A DNA stretch of 64,000 nt from an uncultured Caulobacter sp. (GTDB lineage Bacteria; Pseudomonadota; Alphaproteobacteria; Caulobacterales; Caulobacteraceae). Shown here in pieces: positions 1-8,799 of this stretch (position 1 is its first letter; each line of letters starts with the position of its first letter). The stretch is taken from assembly GCA_937925635.1 (NCBI GenBank), contig CALALX010000028.1, forward strand, positions 92,609-156,608, given 5' to 3'. A program made the translations under genes and the position numbers. The notes below the pieces were generated by a model. It worked only from the letters and a program-made list of their open reading frames with translations. It did not search any database and had not been told where the DNA came from.

Positions 1-140
1 TTGTTGCTCCACCAGGCCGGATACTTTTTCGAGGCGGGCAGGGGGCACCCGATCACGCGCTCGATCTCCGTGAACGTCATCGGGACTTCGGAGCCAGAAG
101 CTCGCCCGAGGAAATCCGCTAATGGCCCATATTTGCTCAT
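1..140 (-). CDS. Truncated small protein, DUF7662-like, N-terminal 46 residues
   Basis: The minus strand opens at an ATG (140) with GAGGAAAAG just upstream and reads without a stop to the window edge, so the C-terminus is missing. The product starts MSKYGPLADFLGRASG and continues with FTEIERVIG, PLPASKK and PAWWSNN. From memory, this pattern (MSKY.PL..FL, then TF.EIE.I.G.PLP and AWW.N) belongs to a family of small bacterial proteins of unknown function now called DUF7662. No function can be assigned. Confidence 0.6.
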   Translation of the reverse strand, partial: MSKYGPLADFLGRASGSEVPMTFTEIERVIGCPLPASKKYPAWWSN

Positions 141-203
141 CTTTTCCTCGTGTTCTGGAAGAAAAGATGCATGTAGACACTATAGTGTGTCAAATACCTT
201 TTA

Positions 204-650
204 TCAGGTACAGCGGCTCGCCATCTGATCGAACCGCTTGGCGCTGTCCATGTAGAGCACGGTCCGCTCGCGGGTCTGCTCATCCCGGCCGATGGTCAGG
301 ATGACCTCGTCGCCGATCTCCGGCAGATAGCCCAGGACGATGGTCCCGCAGTCGAATAGCCGCGCCCGCGTCGTATAGACCCGATGCTCGCCCGCGAGGC
401 CGACCAGAACCTCGGTTGTGCGGGCCGTGATGTCGTAGACCGCGTAGTACTCGTCGTTGTTGCCGGTCGGCGTCAGGGTGTCTGTGCGCGCCTCGACCAC
501 GGCGCGGACCAGGGTCTCGCCCCGGCGAAGCTGCCGACGAAAGCCCCGGCAGTCCTGCAGGCTGTAGGAACAGGCCTGCGCCGCGCGCCAGTTCGCCGCC
601 GCGACGCCGCCCCCGGCCAGAAGGCCGAGCAGGGCGCGTCGCGAGCGCAT
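204..650 (-). CDS. Secreted cysteine-containing protein with a Tat-like signal, function unknown
   Basis: The 148-residue product starts with a twin-arginine-like leader (SRRALLGLLAGGG), which predicts export, and the mature part begins near ACSYSLQDC. The rest is rich in beta-strand-like segments (YYAVYDITARTTEVL, HRVYTTRARLFDCGTIVLGY, DEVILTIG) and has four cysteines after the leader. A small beta-barrel of the TIMP/netrin type is possible, because a second protein in this window (37381-37974) has the same leader-AC-Y arrangement; this is inference. The start codon overlaps the stop of the response regulator (TGATG), so the two are probably cotranscribed and translationally coupled. Confidence 0.7.
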   Translation of the reverse strand: MRSRRALLGLLAGGGVAAANWRAAQACSYSLQDCRGFRRQLRRGETLVRAVVEARTDTLTPTGNNDEYYAVYDITARTTEVLVGLAGEHRVYTTRARLFDCGTIVLGYLPEIGDEVILTIGRDEQTRERTVLYMDSAKRFDQMASRCT

Positions 651-1336
651 CAGGGCTGCAGCCGGTAGCCGCCCGCCTCGGTCAGCAGCAGTCGGGCGTT
701 GGCCGGGTCAGGCTCGATCTTCTGGCGCAGCCGATAGACATGGGTCTCCAGCGTGTGCGTGGTGACGCCGGCGTTGTAGCCCCAGACCTCGGTCAGCAGC
801 TCCTCGCGCGAGACCGCCTTGGCGCCGCTGCGATAGAGATATTTGAGGATGTTGGTTTCCTTCTCCGTCAGCCGGATCTTCTTGCCCCGGTCGTCGACCA
901 GCAGCTTCTGGGCCGGGCGGAATTCATAGGGACCGATGCGGAAGACGGCGTCCTCCGAGGCCTCGTGGCTGCGCAGGTGAGCGCGGATGCGGGCCAGCAG
1001 CACCCCGAACCGGAACGGCTTGGTGACATAGTCATTGGCCCCTGAATCGAGGCCAAGGATGGTGTCCGCGTCGGTCGCCGCCGCTGTCAGCATGATGATC
1101 GGCGCGGTCACGCCACCCTTGCGCATCAGGCGGCAGGCCTCGCGGCCGTCCATGTCCGGCAAGTCGACATCGAGCAGAATCAGGTCGGGTCGGGCTTCCT
1201 TGCCGAGCCGTCCGCCCTCCCCGGCCGTCTCGGCCTGGACCACGGCGAACTCCTCGTGAAGCTGCAACTGCTCGGCCAGAGCGCCGCGGAGGTCGTTGTC
1301 GTCGTCGACGATGAGGAGGGTCTTGCGTTGCACCAT
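650..1336 (-). CDS. OmpR/PhoB-family response regulator
   Basis: This is a two-domain response regulator of 228 residues. The receiver domain (about 4-118) has the acidic pocket DDD at 11-13, the predicted phospho-acceptor Asp56 (LILLDVDLPDMDG) and the conserved VTKPF lysine. The winged-helix DNA-binding domain (about 130-226) has the typical LTEKE..IL, V.REELL..VWGY and THTLETHVYRLRQKIE signatures. I chose the ATG at 1336 because the reading frame extends 52 residues further upstream without any receiver homology. No histidine kinase gene lies next to it, so the partner is unknown. The next gene, for a secreted protein, overlaps its stop codon. Confidence 0.9.
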   Translation of the reverse strand: MVQRKTLLIVDDDNDLRGALAEQLQLHEEFAVVQAETAGEGGRLGKEARPDLILLDVDLPDMDGREACRLMRKGGVTAPIIMLTAAATDADTILGLDSGANDYVTKPFRFGVLLARIRAHLRSHEASEDAVFRIGPYEFRPAQKLLVDDRGKKIRLTEKETNILKYLYRSGAKAVSREELLTEVWGYNAGVTTHTLETHVYRLRQKIEPDPANARLLLTEAGGYRLQP

Positions 1337-1421
1337 ACCTGGACCATGCACCGGTTCGTGGGCTCTGGCCAACCGCCAGGACCAGCATTGTAGTGCACAG
1401 ATGGGACCGCGCGCCCGGAAA

Positions 1422-2099
1422 TCAGCCCCGCGGGCCGAACAGCGCCGAGCCGACGCGCACGCTGGTCGCGCCGAAACGGACCGCGAGCTCATAGTCGGCG
1501 CTCATCCCCATCGACAGCTTCGTCAGACCGTTGCGCGCCGCCACCTTGGCCAGCAGCGCGAAATGCGGTCCGGCGGGCTCGGCCTCCGGCGGTATGCACA
1601 TCAACCCCTCGACCGCGAGGCCGAGCGACCGGCAGAGCGCGACGAGAGCGTCAACCTCGCCCGGCGCGACCCCGGCCTTCTGCGGCTCCTCGCCGGTGTT
1701 GACCTGCACGTAGAGCCGGGGGCAGGCGCCCGTCCGCCCGGCCTCCTGGGCCAGGGCGCGCGCCAGCTTCTCGCGGTCGACGGTCTCGATGACGTCGAAC
1801 AGGGCGACGGCCTCTCGCACCTTGTTGGTCTGCAAGGGGCCGATCAGGTGAAGTTCGACGCCCGCATGGGCCGGATCAGCGCGGCGTCGACCCCAGCGTC
1901 CCGTCGCCTCCTGGACCCGGTTCTCGCCGAACACGCGCTGACCAGTGGCGAGCATGGCGTCGATCTTCTCGTCGGGCTGTTGCTTGGAGACGGCGACGAG
2001 GGTCACATCCTCGCTTGACCGCCCGGCGTGTTCCGCCGCCGCGGCGATACGCTCCAGCACGGAAAGGCGGGCTTCTGCGACAGGCGATGACTGAGGCAA
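1422..2099 (-). CDS. yggS: YggS/PROSC-type pyridoxal 5'-phosphate homeostasis protein
   Basis: The 225-residue product is a single-domain PLP-binding protein of the alanine-racemase-like barrel fold. It shows the PLP lysine in LVAVSKQQ (Lys39), FGENRVQEA, the HLIGPLQTNK block, VNTGEEPQKAG and the C-terminal LSMGMSADYELAVRFGATSVRVGSALFG signature read in pieces. The family buffers free PLP and binds no known substrate. Its start lies 13 bases inside the opposite-strand thiE-like gene, so the two 5' ends overlap head to head. Confidence 0.93.
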   Translation of the reverse strand: MPQSSPVAEARLSVLERIAAAAEHAGRSSEDVTLVAVSKQQPDEKIDAMLATGQRVFGENRVQEATGRWGRRRADPAHAGVELHLIGPLQTNKVREAVALFDVIETVDREKLARALAQEAGRTGACPRLYVQVNTGEEPQKAGVAPGEVDALVALCRSLGLAVEGLMCIPPEAEPAGPHFALLAKVAARNGLTKLSMGMSADYELAVRFGATSVRVGSALFGPRG

Positions 2100-2710
2100 C
2101 GGGCGATCTCCAGCGACTGGCCGAGCTTGCGGCGTCCTTACGGCCTCGCTTCACCCCGGAAAAGCCCCTGCCACGGCTGCTGTTCGTCACCGACCCGGCC
2201 CGCACGCCAGATCCCGAGGCGATCGCTGATCAGCTGCCGAGCGGCTGCGGCGTGGTCTACCGCGCCTTCGGAGCGCCTGACGCCCTGGAGAGGGCGCGCC
2301 GTCTGGCGGCGATCGCGCGCGCGCGGGACCTGCTGCTGCTGGTCGGCGCCGACCCTGCTCTGGCGGAGGCGGCCGGCGCCGGCGGCGTCCATCTGCCCGA
2401 ACGGGACCTCGATCGCGCCCGGACGCTCAAAGAGGCCCATCCGGACTGGACCATCACCGCCGCCGCTCATTCCCTTGAGGCTGCCGACCTGGCCGCGAAA
2501 GCGGGCTGCGACGCCGTGCTGGTCTCGACGGTTTTCCCAAGCCGCAGCCCGTCGGCGACTTCGCCGATGGGCGCGCGGGCCTTCGCGGCGCTGGCCGCAG
2601 CCGCGCCGCTGCCCGTCTATGCGCTCGGCGGCGTGAACATGAAAACGGCGCCGGAGCTGGTCAGCTCGGGCGCCGCGGGTTTTGCGATGGTGGACGGGTT
2701 CAGAACTTGA
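2087..2710 (+). CDS. Divergent thiamine phosphate synthase (ThiE/TenI-like)
   Basis: The 207-residue product has the ThiE/TenI barrel pattern: GVHLPERDLD (equivalent of HLGQ.D), AAAHSLEAA, the phosphate loop VSTVFPSRSP and a C-terminal YALGGV. ThiE normally joins HMP-diphosphate and thiazole phosphate. The expected QLR.K diphosphate-binding motif and the NDR motif are replaced here (VVYRAFG and VGADPAL), so catalytic activity is doubtful. The ATG at 2087 gives a protein of normal ThiE length; an upstream extension in the same frame is unlike the family. The gene overlaps yggS at the start and converges on ntrZ at the 3' end with an 11-base overlap. Confidence 0.75.
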   Translation: MTEATGDLQRLAELAASLRPRFTPEKPLPRLLFVTDPARTPDPEAIADQLPSGCGVVYRAFGAPDALERARRLAAIARARDLLLLVGADPALAEAAGAGGVHLPERDLDRARTLKEAHPDWTITAAAHSLEAADLAAKAGCDAVLVSTVFPSRSPSATSPMGARAFAALAAAAPLPVYALGGVNMKTAPELVSSGAAGFAMVDGFRT

Positions 2711-3104
2711 AGGCGGTCTCGAGACGCACACGAGGGGTCTCCTCGCGGCCGTCGTTCTTGCGGATCGGGGCCGGCTGATTGGGGCCCACGCCGACCGCGC
2801 CGCCGACGCGGAGCTGCGGCGTGATCTTGAAGAACGCGCCCGCCTCGACGTCCCGGCCGGCCGGGCCGATGTCGGTCCGCGGCTTGATGTCGAGCGTCAG
2901 GCCCCAGCGGCCCTTCTTGGCGTCCCAGACCAGGCGGCGGCCATCCTGTGGCGCGAATTGCGCGTCACGGGCGTTGTAGTCGCCGCGGACCGTGAAATTG
3001 GCCTGGGGCCTGGCCTTGGCCGGCGCGGCCTGGGCGTGCGCCACCGTCGCCGTGCCCGCCAGGGCCAGCGCCGAGATCGCAACGATGCTCAGAACCTTCG
3101 CCAT
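2700..3104 (-). CDS. ntrZ: NtrZ-family periplasmic regulatory protein
   Basis: This is a 134-residue exported protein with a signal peptide of about 24 residues (hydrophobic AISALALAGTATVAHA, then Q). The mature part contains TVRGDYNARDAQFAPQDGRR, WDAKKGRWGLTLDIKPR and a C-terminal RLETAFKF, suggesting a beta-rich domain. It matches what I remember of NtrZ from C. crescentus, a periplasmic inhibitor of the NtrY histidine kinase in the NtrY/NtrX envelope pathway, whose gene also lies near parAB there. The identification rests on memory of sequence and location. Its 3' end overlaps the thiE-like gene. Confidence 0.75.
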   Translation of the reverse strand: MAKVLSIVAISALALAGTATVAHAQAAPAKARPQANFTVRGDYNARDAQFAPQDGRRLVWDAKKGRWGLTLDIKPRTDIGPAGRDVEAGAFFKITPQLRVGGAVGVGPNQPAPIRKNDGREETPRVRLETAFKF

Positions 3105-3391
3105 ATCCGCCGTTCCGGCTCCCCCAGCCGTCTCGCTCTTGCCATCTTTCCTGATGAAACATGGTGAGCCTCGATCGCGATTAAAAGCCGGTTGGGGCCG
3201 GGGTCAACAGACCATGGCGAGACTCGGGGCCGGCGAGGTTCGATTCCCGGATCGCCTGTGGCGCGAAGGCCACGAGATTCCCGTTTGGCGGCGAGGCGGC
3301 CCTGTTGTAGACGGGCTATCGAGGCGTCGGGGGTGGACGCCGCCGCGCCAGATCGTATAGCGCGGCGCCGATCGTTTGGAGCGAGATACAA

Positions 3392-3901
3392 ATGGCGTTT
3401 GCGCGCAGGTCGTGGAAGCAGGTTGTCTCCGTCGGGGTTCTGGCCCTGGCGCTCGGTGGCGTGGCCGCCTGCGGGACGAGCGGCGGCTCGCGGACTTTCC
3501 AGTCTCAGGAAGAAGGCGGCTTTTCTCCGTTCGGCCTCGGCAAGCCGCGCGCGCCCAAGGGCGGCGGCGCCGCCGAGATCGGCGTCAACGGCTACCTGTG
3601 GCGCGCCACGCTGGACACCCTGTCCTTCATGCCGCTGGCTTCGGCGGATCCTTATGGCGGCGTGGTGATCACCGACTGGTACGCCAACCCCGAGAAGCCG
3701 GACGAGCGCTTCAAGGCCACGGTCTATATTCTTGACACCCGACTTCGCGCGGACGGCCTCAACGTGACCGTGTTCAAGCAGGTCAGCGATGGCGCCGGCG
3801 GCTGGACCGACGCTCCGACGGCGGCCCAGACCGAGACGGATATCGAGAACGCCATTCTGACCAAGGCCCGCCAGCTGCGCCTGGCCAACATGGCCGGCTA
3901 A
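3392..3901 (+). CDS. DUF3576 lipoprotein
   Basis: The 169-residue product has a lipoprotein leader ending in the lipobox VAAC (Cys at about 27), followed by a Gly/Ser-rich linker and a conserved domain with IGVNGYLWRATLDTLSFMPL, DPYGGVVITDWY and ERFKATVYILD. These are the hallmarks of DUF3576, a family widespread in alphaproteobacteria just upstream of leuS and lptE. It is probably an outer-membrane-anchored protein of unknown role. The leuS start follows 29 bases downstream, so the genes are likely one operon with lptE and holA. Confidence 0.88.
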   Translation: MAFARRSWKQVVSVGVLALALGGVAACGTSGGSRTFQSQEEGGFSPFGLGKPRAPKGGGAAEIGVNGYLWRATLDTLSFMPLASADPYGGVVITDWYANPEKPDERFKATVYILDTRLRADGLNVTVFKQVSDGAGGWTDAPTAAQTETDIENAILTKARQLRLANMAG

Positions 3902-3930
3902 CCGCCGGTCCGGACGCTCCGAAAGCCGCA

Positions 3931-6504
3931 ATGGCCCGATACAATCCGAAGGACGTGGAGCCCAAATGGCGTGACGCCTGGGCCCGCAAGGACGTCTTCC
4001 GCGTCAGCAACGACGATCCGCGCCCCAAGTACTACATCCTCGAGATGTTCCCCTATCCGTCAGGGCGCATCCACATGGGCCATGTGCGCAACTACGCGAT
4101 GGGCGACATTGTCGCCCGCTATCGCCGCGCCCAAGGTCATGCGGTCCTGCACCCGATGGGATGGGACGCCTTCGGAATGCCCGCCGAGAACGCCGCGATG
4201 GAGCGCGGCGTTCACCCCAAGGGCTGGACCTACGACAATATCGCCGCGATGCGGGAACAGCTGAAGGCGCTGGGCCTGTCGATCGATTGGAGCCGAGAGT
4301 TCGCGACCTGCGATCCGGAGTACTACGGCCAGCAGCAGGCCTGGTTCCTGAAGCTGCTGGAGCGGGGCCTGGTCTACCGCAAGGAAGCCACGGTCAACTG
4401 GGATCCGGTCGACATGACCGTGCTGGCCAACGAGCAGGTCGAGGACGGCCGCGGCTGGCGCTCGGGCGCGCTGGTCGAGAAGAAGAAGCTGACCCAGTGG
4501 TTCCTGCGGATCACCGACTACGCCGATGACCTGATCGACGGACTGCAGACTCTGGATCGCTGGCCGGAGAAGGTCCGGACCATGCAGGAGAACTGGATTG
4601 GCCGGTCGACGGGTCTGCGGTTCTCCTTCGACTTCGACGGCGCCCCGCCGGCCGGTTTCGAAAGCGGCCTGGAGGTCTACACGACCCGTCCGGACACCCT
4701 GTTCGGCGCGGCCTTCGTCGGCATCGCGCCCGACCATCCGCTGGCCGAGCAGCTGAGCGCGGCCGACCCGACGGTCGCCGCCTTCGTCGCCGAGTGCCGG
4801 CGCGGCGGCACCTCGGAGGCCGAGATCGAGGGCGCCGAGAAGCTGGGCTTCGACACCGGCCTGCGCGTGAAGCACCCGTTCGTCGAGGGTGAGACCCTGC
4901 CGGTCTGGATCGCCAACTTCATCCTCATGGAATACGGCACGGGCGCCATCTTCGGCTGTCCGGCCCATGATCAGCGCGACCTGGATTTCGCCCGCAAGTA
5001 CGGCCTTGCGGTCAAGCCGGTGGTGTTGCCGGGCGACGCCCATCCGGCCACCTTCATGGTCGGCTCGGAGGCCTACACGGGCCCGGGCAAGATCTTCAAT
5101 TCCGGCTTCATGGACGGAATGAGCGTCGAGCAGGCCAAGGCCGCCGCGGTCGCCAGGATCGAAGAGGCCGGCAAGGGCAAGGGCGCGACCGTCTATCGCC
5201 TGCGCGACTGGGGCGTTTCGCGCCAGCGCTACTGGGGCTGCCCGATCCCGGTGATCCACTGCAAGGCGTGTGGCGTGGTGCCGGCGCCGAAGGACCAGCT
5301 GCCGATCACGCTGCCGGACGATGTCGCTTTCGACCGGCCAGGCAATCCGTTGCTGCGCCACCCGACCTGGCGGTTCGTGAAGTGCCCGACCTGCGGCGGC
5401 GACGCCGAGCGGGAAACCGACACCCTCGACACCTTCGTGGACTCGTCTTGGTACTTCGCGCGCTTCGCCAATCCGGACCACGGCGAGCCGATCGACAAGA
5501 TCGCCGCCGACCGATGGCTGCCGGTCGACCAGTACATCGGCGGCGTCGAGCACGCGGTGCTGCACCTGCTCTATGCCCGCTTCGTGACCCGCGCGTTGAA
5601 GGACGAGGGCATGCTGTCGGTCGCCGAGCCGTTCGCGGGCCTGTTCACCCAGGGCATGGTCACGCACGAGACCTACAAGACCCAGGCCGGCGATTGGGTC
5701 GAACCCTCGATGATCACTCTGGAGGCCGAGGGGAACACCCGACGCGCCCGCGTGACCGGAACCGGCGAGCCGCTGGTGATCGGCGACGTCGAGAAGATGT
5801 CAAAGTCGAAGAAGAACGTGGTCGCGCCGGAAGAAATCTTCGACACCTACGGCGTCGACGCCGCGCGACTGTTCGTGATGTCCGACAGCCCGCCGGAACG
5901 GGACGTTCAGTGGACGACCGGCGGCGTCGAGGGGGCTGGCCGCTTCGTCAGCCGCGTCTGGGCTGAGTTCGACGCCGAGGCGCCGGCGGCGACAGGCGCG
6001 GACACAGACCCGCGCGCCGAAGAGCTGCGCCGCGCCACGCACAAGACCATCAAGGCGATCACCGACTCCATCGAGGGCTTCAAGTTCAACAGCGGAATCG
6101 CGCGGCTGTATGAATTTCTGAACATCCTCAAAGGCTTCCAGGCCGGCGACACGGCTGTGGCCAACGCCCGCGCCGAAGCCCTGTCGGTCCTGGCCCGCCT
6201 GATTGCGCCCTTCACGCCACACCTGGCCGAGGAATGCTGGGCCCGGATCGGCGGCGAGGGGATGGTCGTCGACGCGCCCTGGCCCAAGGCTGATCCAGCG
6301 CTGGTCATCGACGCCGAGCTGGTCCTGCCGGTGCAGATCAACGGCAAGCGCCGGGCCGAGATCCGCGTCCCCGCCGACGCCGACGAGACCGCGGTGCGCG
6401 AGAAGGCTCTGGCGGACCCTGCCGTATCGGTCCACCTTGAGGGGCAGGTCGTGCGCAAGGTGATCGTCGTGCCCGGCCGCATCGTGAACATCGTCGCGGG
6501 GTGA
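3931..6504 (+). CDS. leuS: Leucyl-tRNA synthetase
   Basis: This class I aminoacyl-tRNA synthetase of 857 residues charges tRNA-Leu. The catalytic HIGH-type motif is HMGH at 48-51 (PYPSGRIHMGHVRN), and KMSKS is at 622-626. The CP1 editing domain is recognisable by TTRPDTLFG and the GCPAHDQRD block. The length is normal for bacterial LeuRS. The stop codon overlaps a possible GTG start of lptE and lies two bases before its ATG, so the two are translationally coupled. Confidence 0.98.
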   Translation: MARYNPKDVEPKWRDAWARKDVFRVSNDDPRPKYYILEMFPYPSGRIHMGHVRNYAMGDIVARYRRAQGHAVLHPMGWDAFGMPAENAAMERGVHPKGWTYDNIAAMREQLKALGLSIDWSREFATCDPEYYGQQQAWFLKLLERGLVYRKEATVNWDPVDMTVLANEQVEDGRGWRSGALVEKKKLTQWFLRITDYADDLIDGLQTLDRWPEKVRTMQENWIGRSTGLRFSFDFDGAPPAGFESGLEVYTTRPDTLFGAAFVGIAPDHPLAEQLSAADPTVAAFVAECRRGGTSEAEIEGAEKLGFDTGLRVKHPFVEGETLPVWIANFILMEYGTGAIFGCPAHDQRDLDFARKYGLAVKPVVLPGDAHPATFMVGSEAYTGPGKIFNSGFMDGMSVEQAKAAAVARIEEAGKGKGATVYRLRDWGVSRQRYWGCPIPVIHCKACGVVPAPKDQLPITLPDDVAFDRPGNPLLRHPTWRFVKCPTCGGDAERETDTLDTFVDSSWYFARFANPDHGEPIDKIAADRWLPVDQYIGGVEHAVLHLLYARFVTRALKDEGMLSVAEPFAGLFTQGMVTHETYKTQAGDWVEPSMITLEAEGNTRRARVTGTGEPLVIGDVEKMSKSKKNVVAPEEIFDTYGVDAARLFVMSDSPPERDVQWTTGGVEGAGRFVSRVWAEFDAEAPAATGADTDPRAEELRRATHKTIKAITDSIEGFKFNSGIARLYEFLNILKGFQAGDTAVANARAEALSVLARLIAPFTPHLAEECWARIGGEGMVVDAPWPKADPALVIDAELVLPVQINGKRRAEIRVPADADETAVREKALADPAVSVHLEGQVVRKVIVVPGRIVNIVAG

Positions 6505-6506
6505 CC

Positions 6507-7004
6507 ATGAAGGCGCGGCTGCTGGCCCTGGTACTGCTCGCGGCCGCCCCGGCCCTGGCCGGATGCGGCTTCACGCCCCTGTACGCCCAACCGGGCGTGA
6601 GCCCTGGCCTGTCGAGCATCGAGACCCTCGCGCCGGAGGGGCGCACGGGCTACCTGCTGCGCGAAGCGCTGGACGACGCCCTCGCCCGCGACCTCGCCGC
6701 GCCTGCCGCCTATGAGCTGAAGATCGATCTCAAGCAGACGCGCACGCCGCGCGGCCGTCGCGTCGACTCCGCCGCCAGCCGCTATGAACTGGTGCTCGAC
6801 GCGACCTGGGAGCTGAAGGACAAGCGCACCGGTCAGATCGCCTTCCAGGGGCAGACCAGCACCGAGGTCACCTTCGACCGCGCCGACCAGCCCTATGCCT
6901 CGATCGCCGGCCACCAGGACGCGGAGGAACGCGCCGCGTCGGAACTGGCGCGCAAGATCCAGCTGCAGCTGGCCATCTGGATGGCGCGCGACCGGGCCGG
7001 CTAA
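6507..7004 (+). CDS. lptE: LPS-assembly lipoprotein LptE
   Basis: The 165-residue product has a lipoprotein signal ending ALAGCGFTPLY. The CGFTPLY or CGF.L sequence right after the lipobox is typical of LptE. LptE plugs the LptD outer-membrane barrel during LPS insertion. The rest (LREALDDAL, YELKIDLKQTRTPRG, YELVLDATWEL) fits the family fold. An in-frame GTG at 6501 overlapping the leuS stop is an alternative start. The position between leuS and holA is the usual one for this gene. Confidence 0.9.
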   Translation: MKARLLALVLLAAAPALAGCGFTPLYAQPGVSPGLSSIETLAPEGRTGYLLREALDDALARDLAAPAAYELKIDLKQTRTPRGRRVDSAASRYELVLDATWELKDKRTGQIAFQGQTSTEVTFDRADQPYASIAGHQDAEERAASELARKIQLQLAIWMARDRAG

Positions 7005-7016
7005 GGTCCGCGCTCC

Positions 7017-8063
7017 GTGATCATTTCCAAGCGACCCGACGTCGAACGCTTTCTGAAGGGCCCCGAGGCCGGTGTCCGCGCCGCCCTGATCTACGGCCGC
7101 GACCGTGGCGGCGTCCGGGAACGGGCCGACCGGCTGGCCAAGGTCGTCACGGCCAACCCGGATGATCCCTTCGATACCGCCATGCTCACCGACGACGAAC
7201 TCGAGGGCGGCCGTCTGGAGGGGGAACTCTCGGCCATCTCGATGATGGGCGGTCGCAGGCTGATCCGGGTGCGGTTCACGGGAGAGAAGGCCGGTCCCGA
7301 CAAGGCTGCGGCCGAGGCCCTGTCCGCCCACGCCGAGGGAAGGCTCAATCCGGACGCCTTCTTCCTGATCGAAGCCGGCGCGCTGGGCCGCGATTCCGCC
7401 TTGCGCAAGGTCGCCGAGAAGGCCGCCGCCTGCGCGACCATCCCCTGCTACGAGGACGAGCCGGGCGACGTGGCGCGGCTGGTCCGGGAGTCCCTCGCCG
7501 GCGACAAGGTGGGCCTCGACGCCCAGGCGCTGGAGTTGTTCGTCTCGCGCCTGCCCCGCGAACGCGGCGTGGCGCGCCAGGAGATGGAGCGACTGGCACT
7601 GTGGCTCGGGCCGGGCAGCGGCCGTATCGCCACCGCCAAGGAACTTGAAGACTTCCTGGGAGTCGAGCCGGAGGCCTCGCTGGCCGACGCGGCCTCCGAC
7701 GCCTTCGGGGGCAAGCTGGCCGCCGCCCAGGCAGGCCTGCGCCGCGCCGCCGCCGAAGGAGAGGGCGGCCCCGCCGCGGTGCGGGCCATGGGCCTGCACC
7801 TGGCCCGACTGCGGCGCATCCTCACCCTCGCCGGGAACGGCGCCAGCCTGGCCGAGGCGGCCAAGGCGTCGGGCGTGTTCTGGAAGAACGAGCGCGAGGT
7901 GCTCCGCCAGGCGCGCGCCTGGACGCTTGAACATCTGCTCGCCCTGCATCCGGAAGTCCTGGCCGCCGACATGGCCTGCAAGACCGCCGGCGCGCCCGAC
8001 CATCTGCTCGCCGAGCGGTTGGCCCTGACCATCGCCGGCCGGGCACGACGGCTCGGCCTGTAG
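7017..8063 (+). CDS. holA: DNA polymerase III subunit delta
   Basis: The 348-residue product is the clamp-loader delta subunit that opens the sliding clamp. It starts MIISKRPDVERFLKGP and contains ALIYGRDRGGVRERA, which resembles the alphaproteobacterial HolA nucleotide-fold region, MMGGRRLIRVR, and a C-terminal helical region with AVRAMGLHLARLRRI. The start is a GTG 12 bases after lptE, so this is the last gene of the leuS-lptE-holA operon. Confidence 0.93.
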   Translation: MIISKRPDVERFLKGPEAGVRAALIYGRDRGGVRERADRLAKVVTANPDDPFDTAMLTDDELEGGRLEGELSAISMMGGRRLIRVRFTGEKAGPDKAAAEALSAHAEGRLNPDAFFLIEAGALGRDSALRKVAEKAAACATIPCYEDEPGDVARLVRESLAGDKVGLDAQALELFVSRLPRERGVARQEMERLALWLGPGSGRIATAKELEDFLGVEPEASLADAASDAFGGKLAAAQAGLRRAAAEGEGGPAAVRAMGLHLARLRRILTLAGNGASLAEAAKASGVFWKNEREVLRQARAWTLEHLLALHPEVLAADMACKTAGAPDHLLAERLALTIAGRARRLGL

Positions 8064-8102
8064 GCCGCTGACAACCCTTGGCCTTGACCGTATAGTCCAG
8101 TG

Positions 8103-8789
8103 ATGGATCCGGATTCGCCTTCCAAGCCGTCCCCTGGGCGAGCCGCCCGCGCGCGCGCCGACGCCGCGCGATCCGAGGACGCCATTCTCGGCGCCGCCAG
8201 GGTCCTGTTCCTTGAGGCCGGCTACGACGGGGTGAATCTGGATCAGGTCGCCGCCGCCGCTGGGGTGTCCCGGCAGACCGTCTACAATCGCTTCGGCGGC
8301 AAGGAAGCCATCCTCCGCGCCATGCTGCGCCGGCACTGGGGCGGCATGCTGGCCTGGGCGGACTGGGTGCGCGCGTCGATCGGCGACGTCACCTTCGACG
8401 ATCCCGCCGCGAAACTGGTGCAGATCGCCGGCGCGATCTACCGCTTTGCCGAAGAGGGAGACCAGATCGCGTTCACTCGGCTGGTGATCGCCGAGTCGCG
8501 CGCGCGTCCCTGGATCGGCGAGGAGTTCTATCGTTTCGGCAAGGCGCCGACGCTGGAGGCCCTGGCCGGGGTGCTCGCGGCGATGACCCGGCAGGGGATC
8601 CTCGACTGCCCGCATCCGGACATCGCGGCCCGCCAGTTCCTGGGCCTGATTCAGGAGTTCGCCATCTGGCCGCATGTGATGGCGATCGGCCCCGCGGCGG
8701 AGGCGTTGCCGCCCCGCGAAACGGTGATCGCCGAGGCCGTGGCCACCTTCCTCTGCCGCTACGGCGAGAAGCATCGAGTCGGAGACTGA
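8103..8789 (+). CDS. TetR-family transcriptional regulator
   Basis: The 228-residue product has an N-terminal TetR helix-turn-helix (residues about 20-66), with VNLDQVAAAAGVSRQTVYN and RFGGKEAILRAML, followed by an all-helical ligand/dimerisation domain resembling TetR C-terminal type 14 proteins. A GTG directly before the ATG is an alternative start. The next gene on the same strand is a metallo-beta-lactamase-fold lipoprotein, and a near-perfect palindrome overlaps a TATAAT box between them, so control of the hydrolase by this regulator is likely but inferred. Confidence 0.9.
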   Translation: MDPDSPSKPSPGRAARARADAARSEDAILGAARVLFLEAGYDGVNLDQVAAAAGVSRQTVYNRFGGKEAILRAMLRRHWGGMLAWADWVRASIGDVTFDDPAAKLVQIAGAIYRFAEEGDQIAFTRLVIAESRARPWIGEEFYRFGKAPTLEALAGVLAAMTRQGILDCPHPDIAARQFLGLIQEFAIWPHVMAIGPAAEALPPRETVIAEAVATFLCRYGEKHRVGD

Positions 8790-8799
8790 CTCACGGGGC

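Noticed and set aside
4060..5667. 535-residue open frame antisense to leuS
   Set aside because: It lies entirely inside the conserved leuS coding sequence and shows no domain.
5907..8774. 955-residue open frame antisense to leuS, lptE, holA and tetR
   Set aside because: It is an artefact of high GC and third-position bias; it has low-complexity Arg/Gly/Gln-rich sequence with no domain, and four well-supported genes occupy the other strand.
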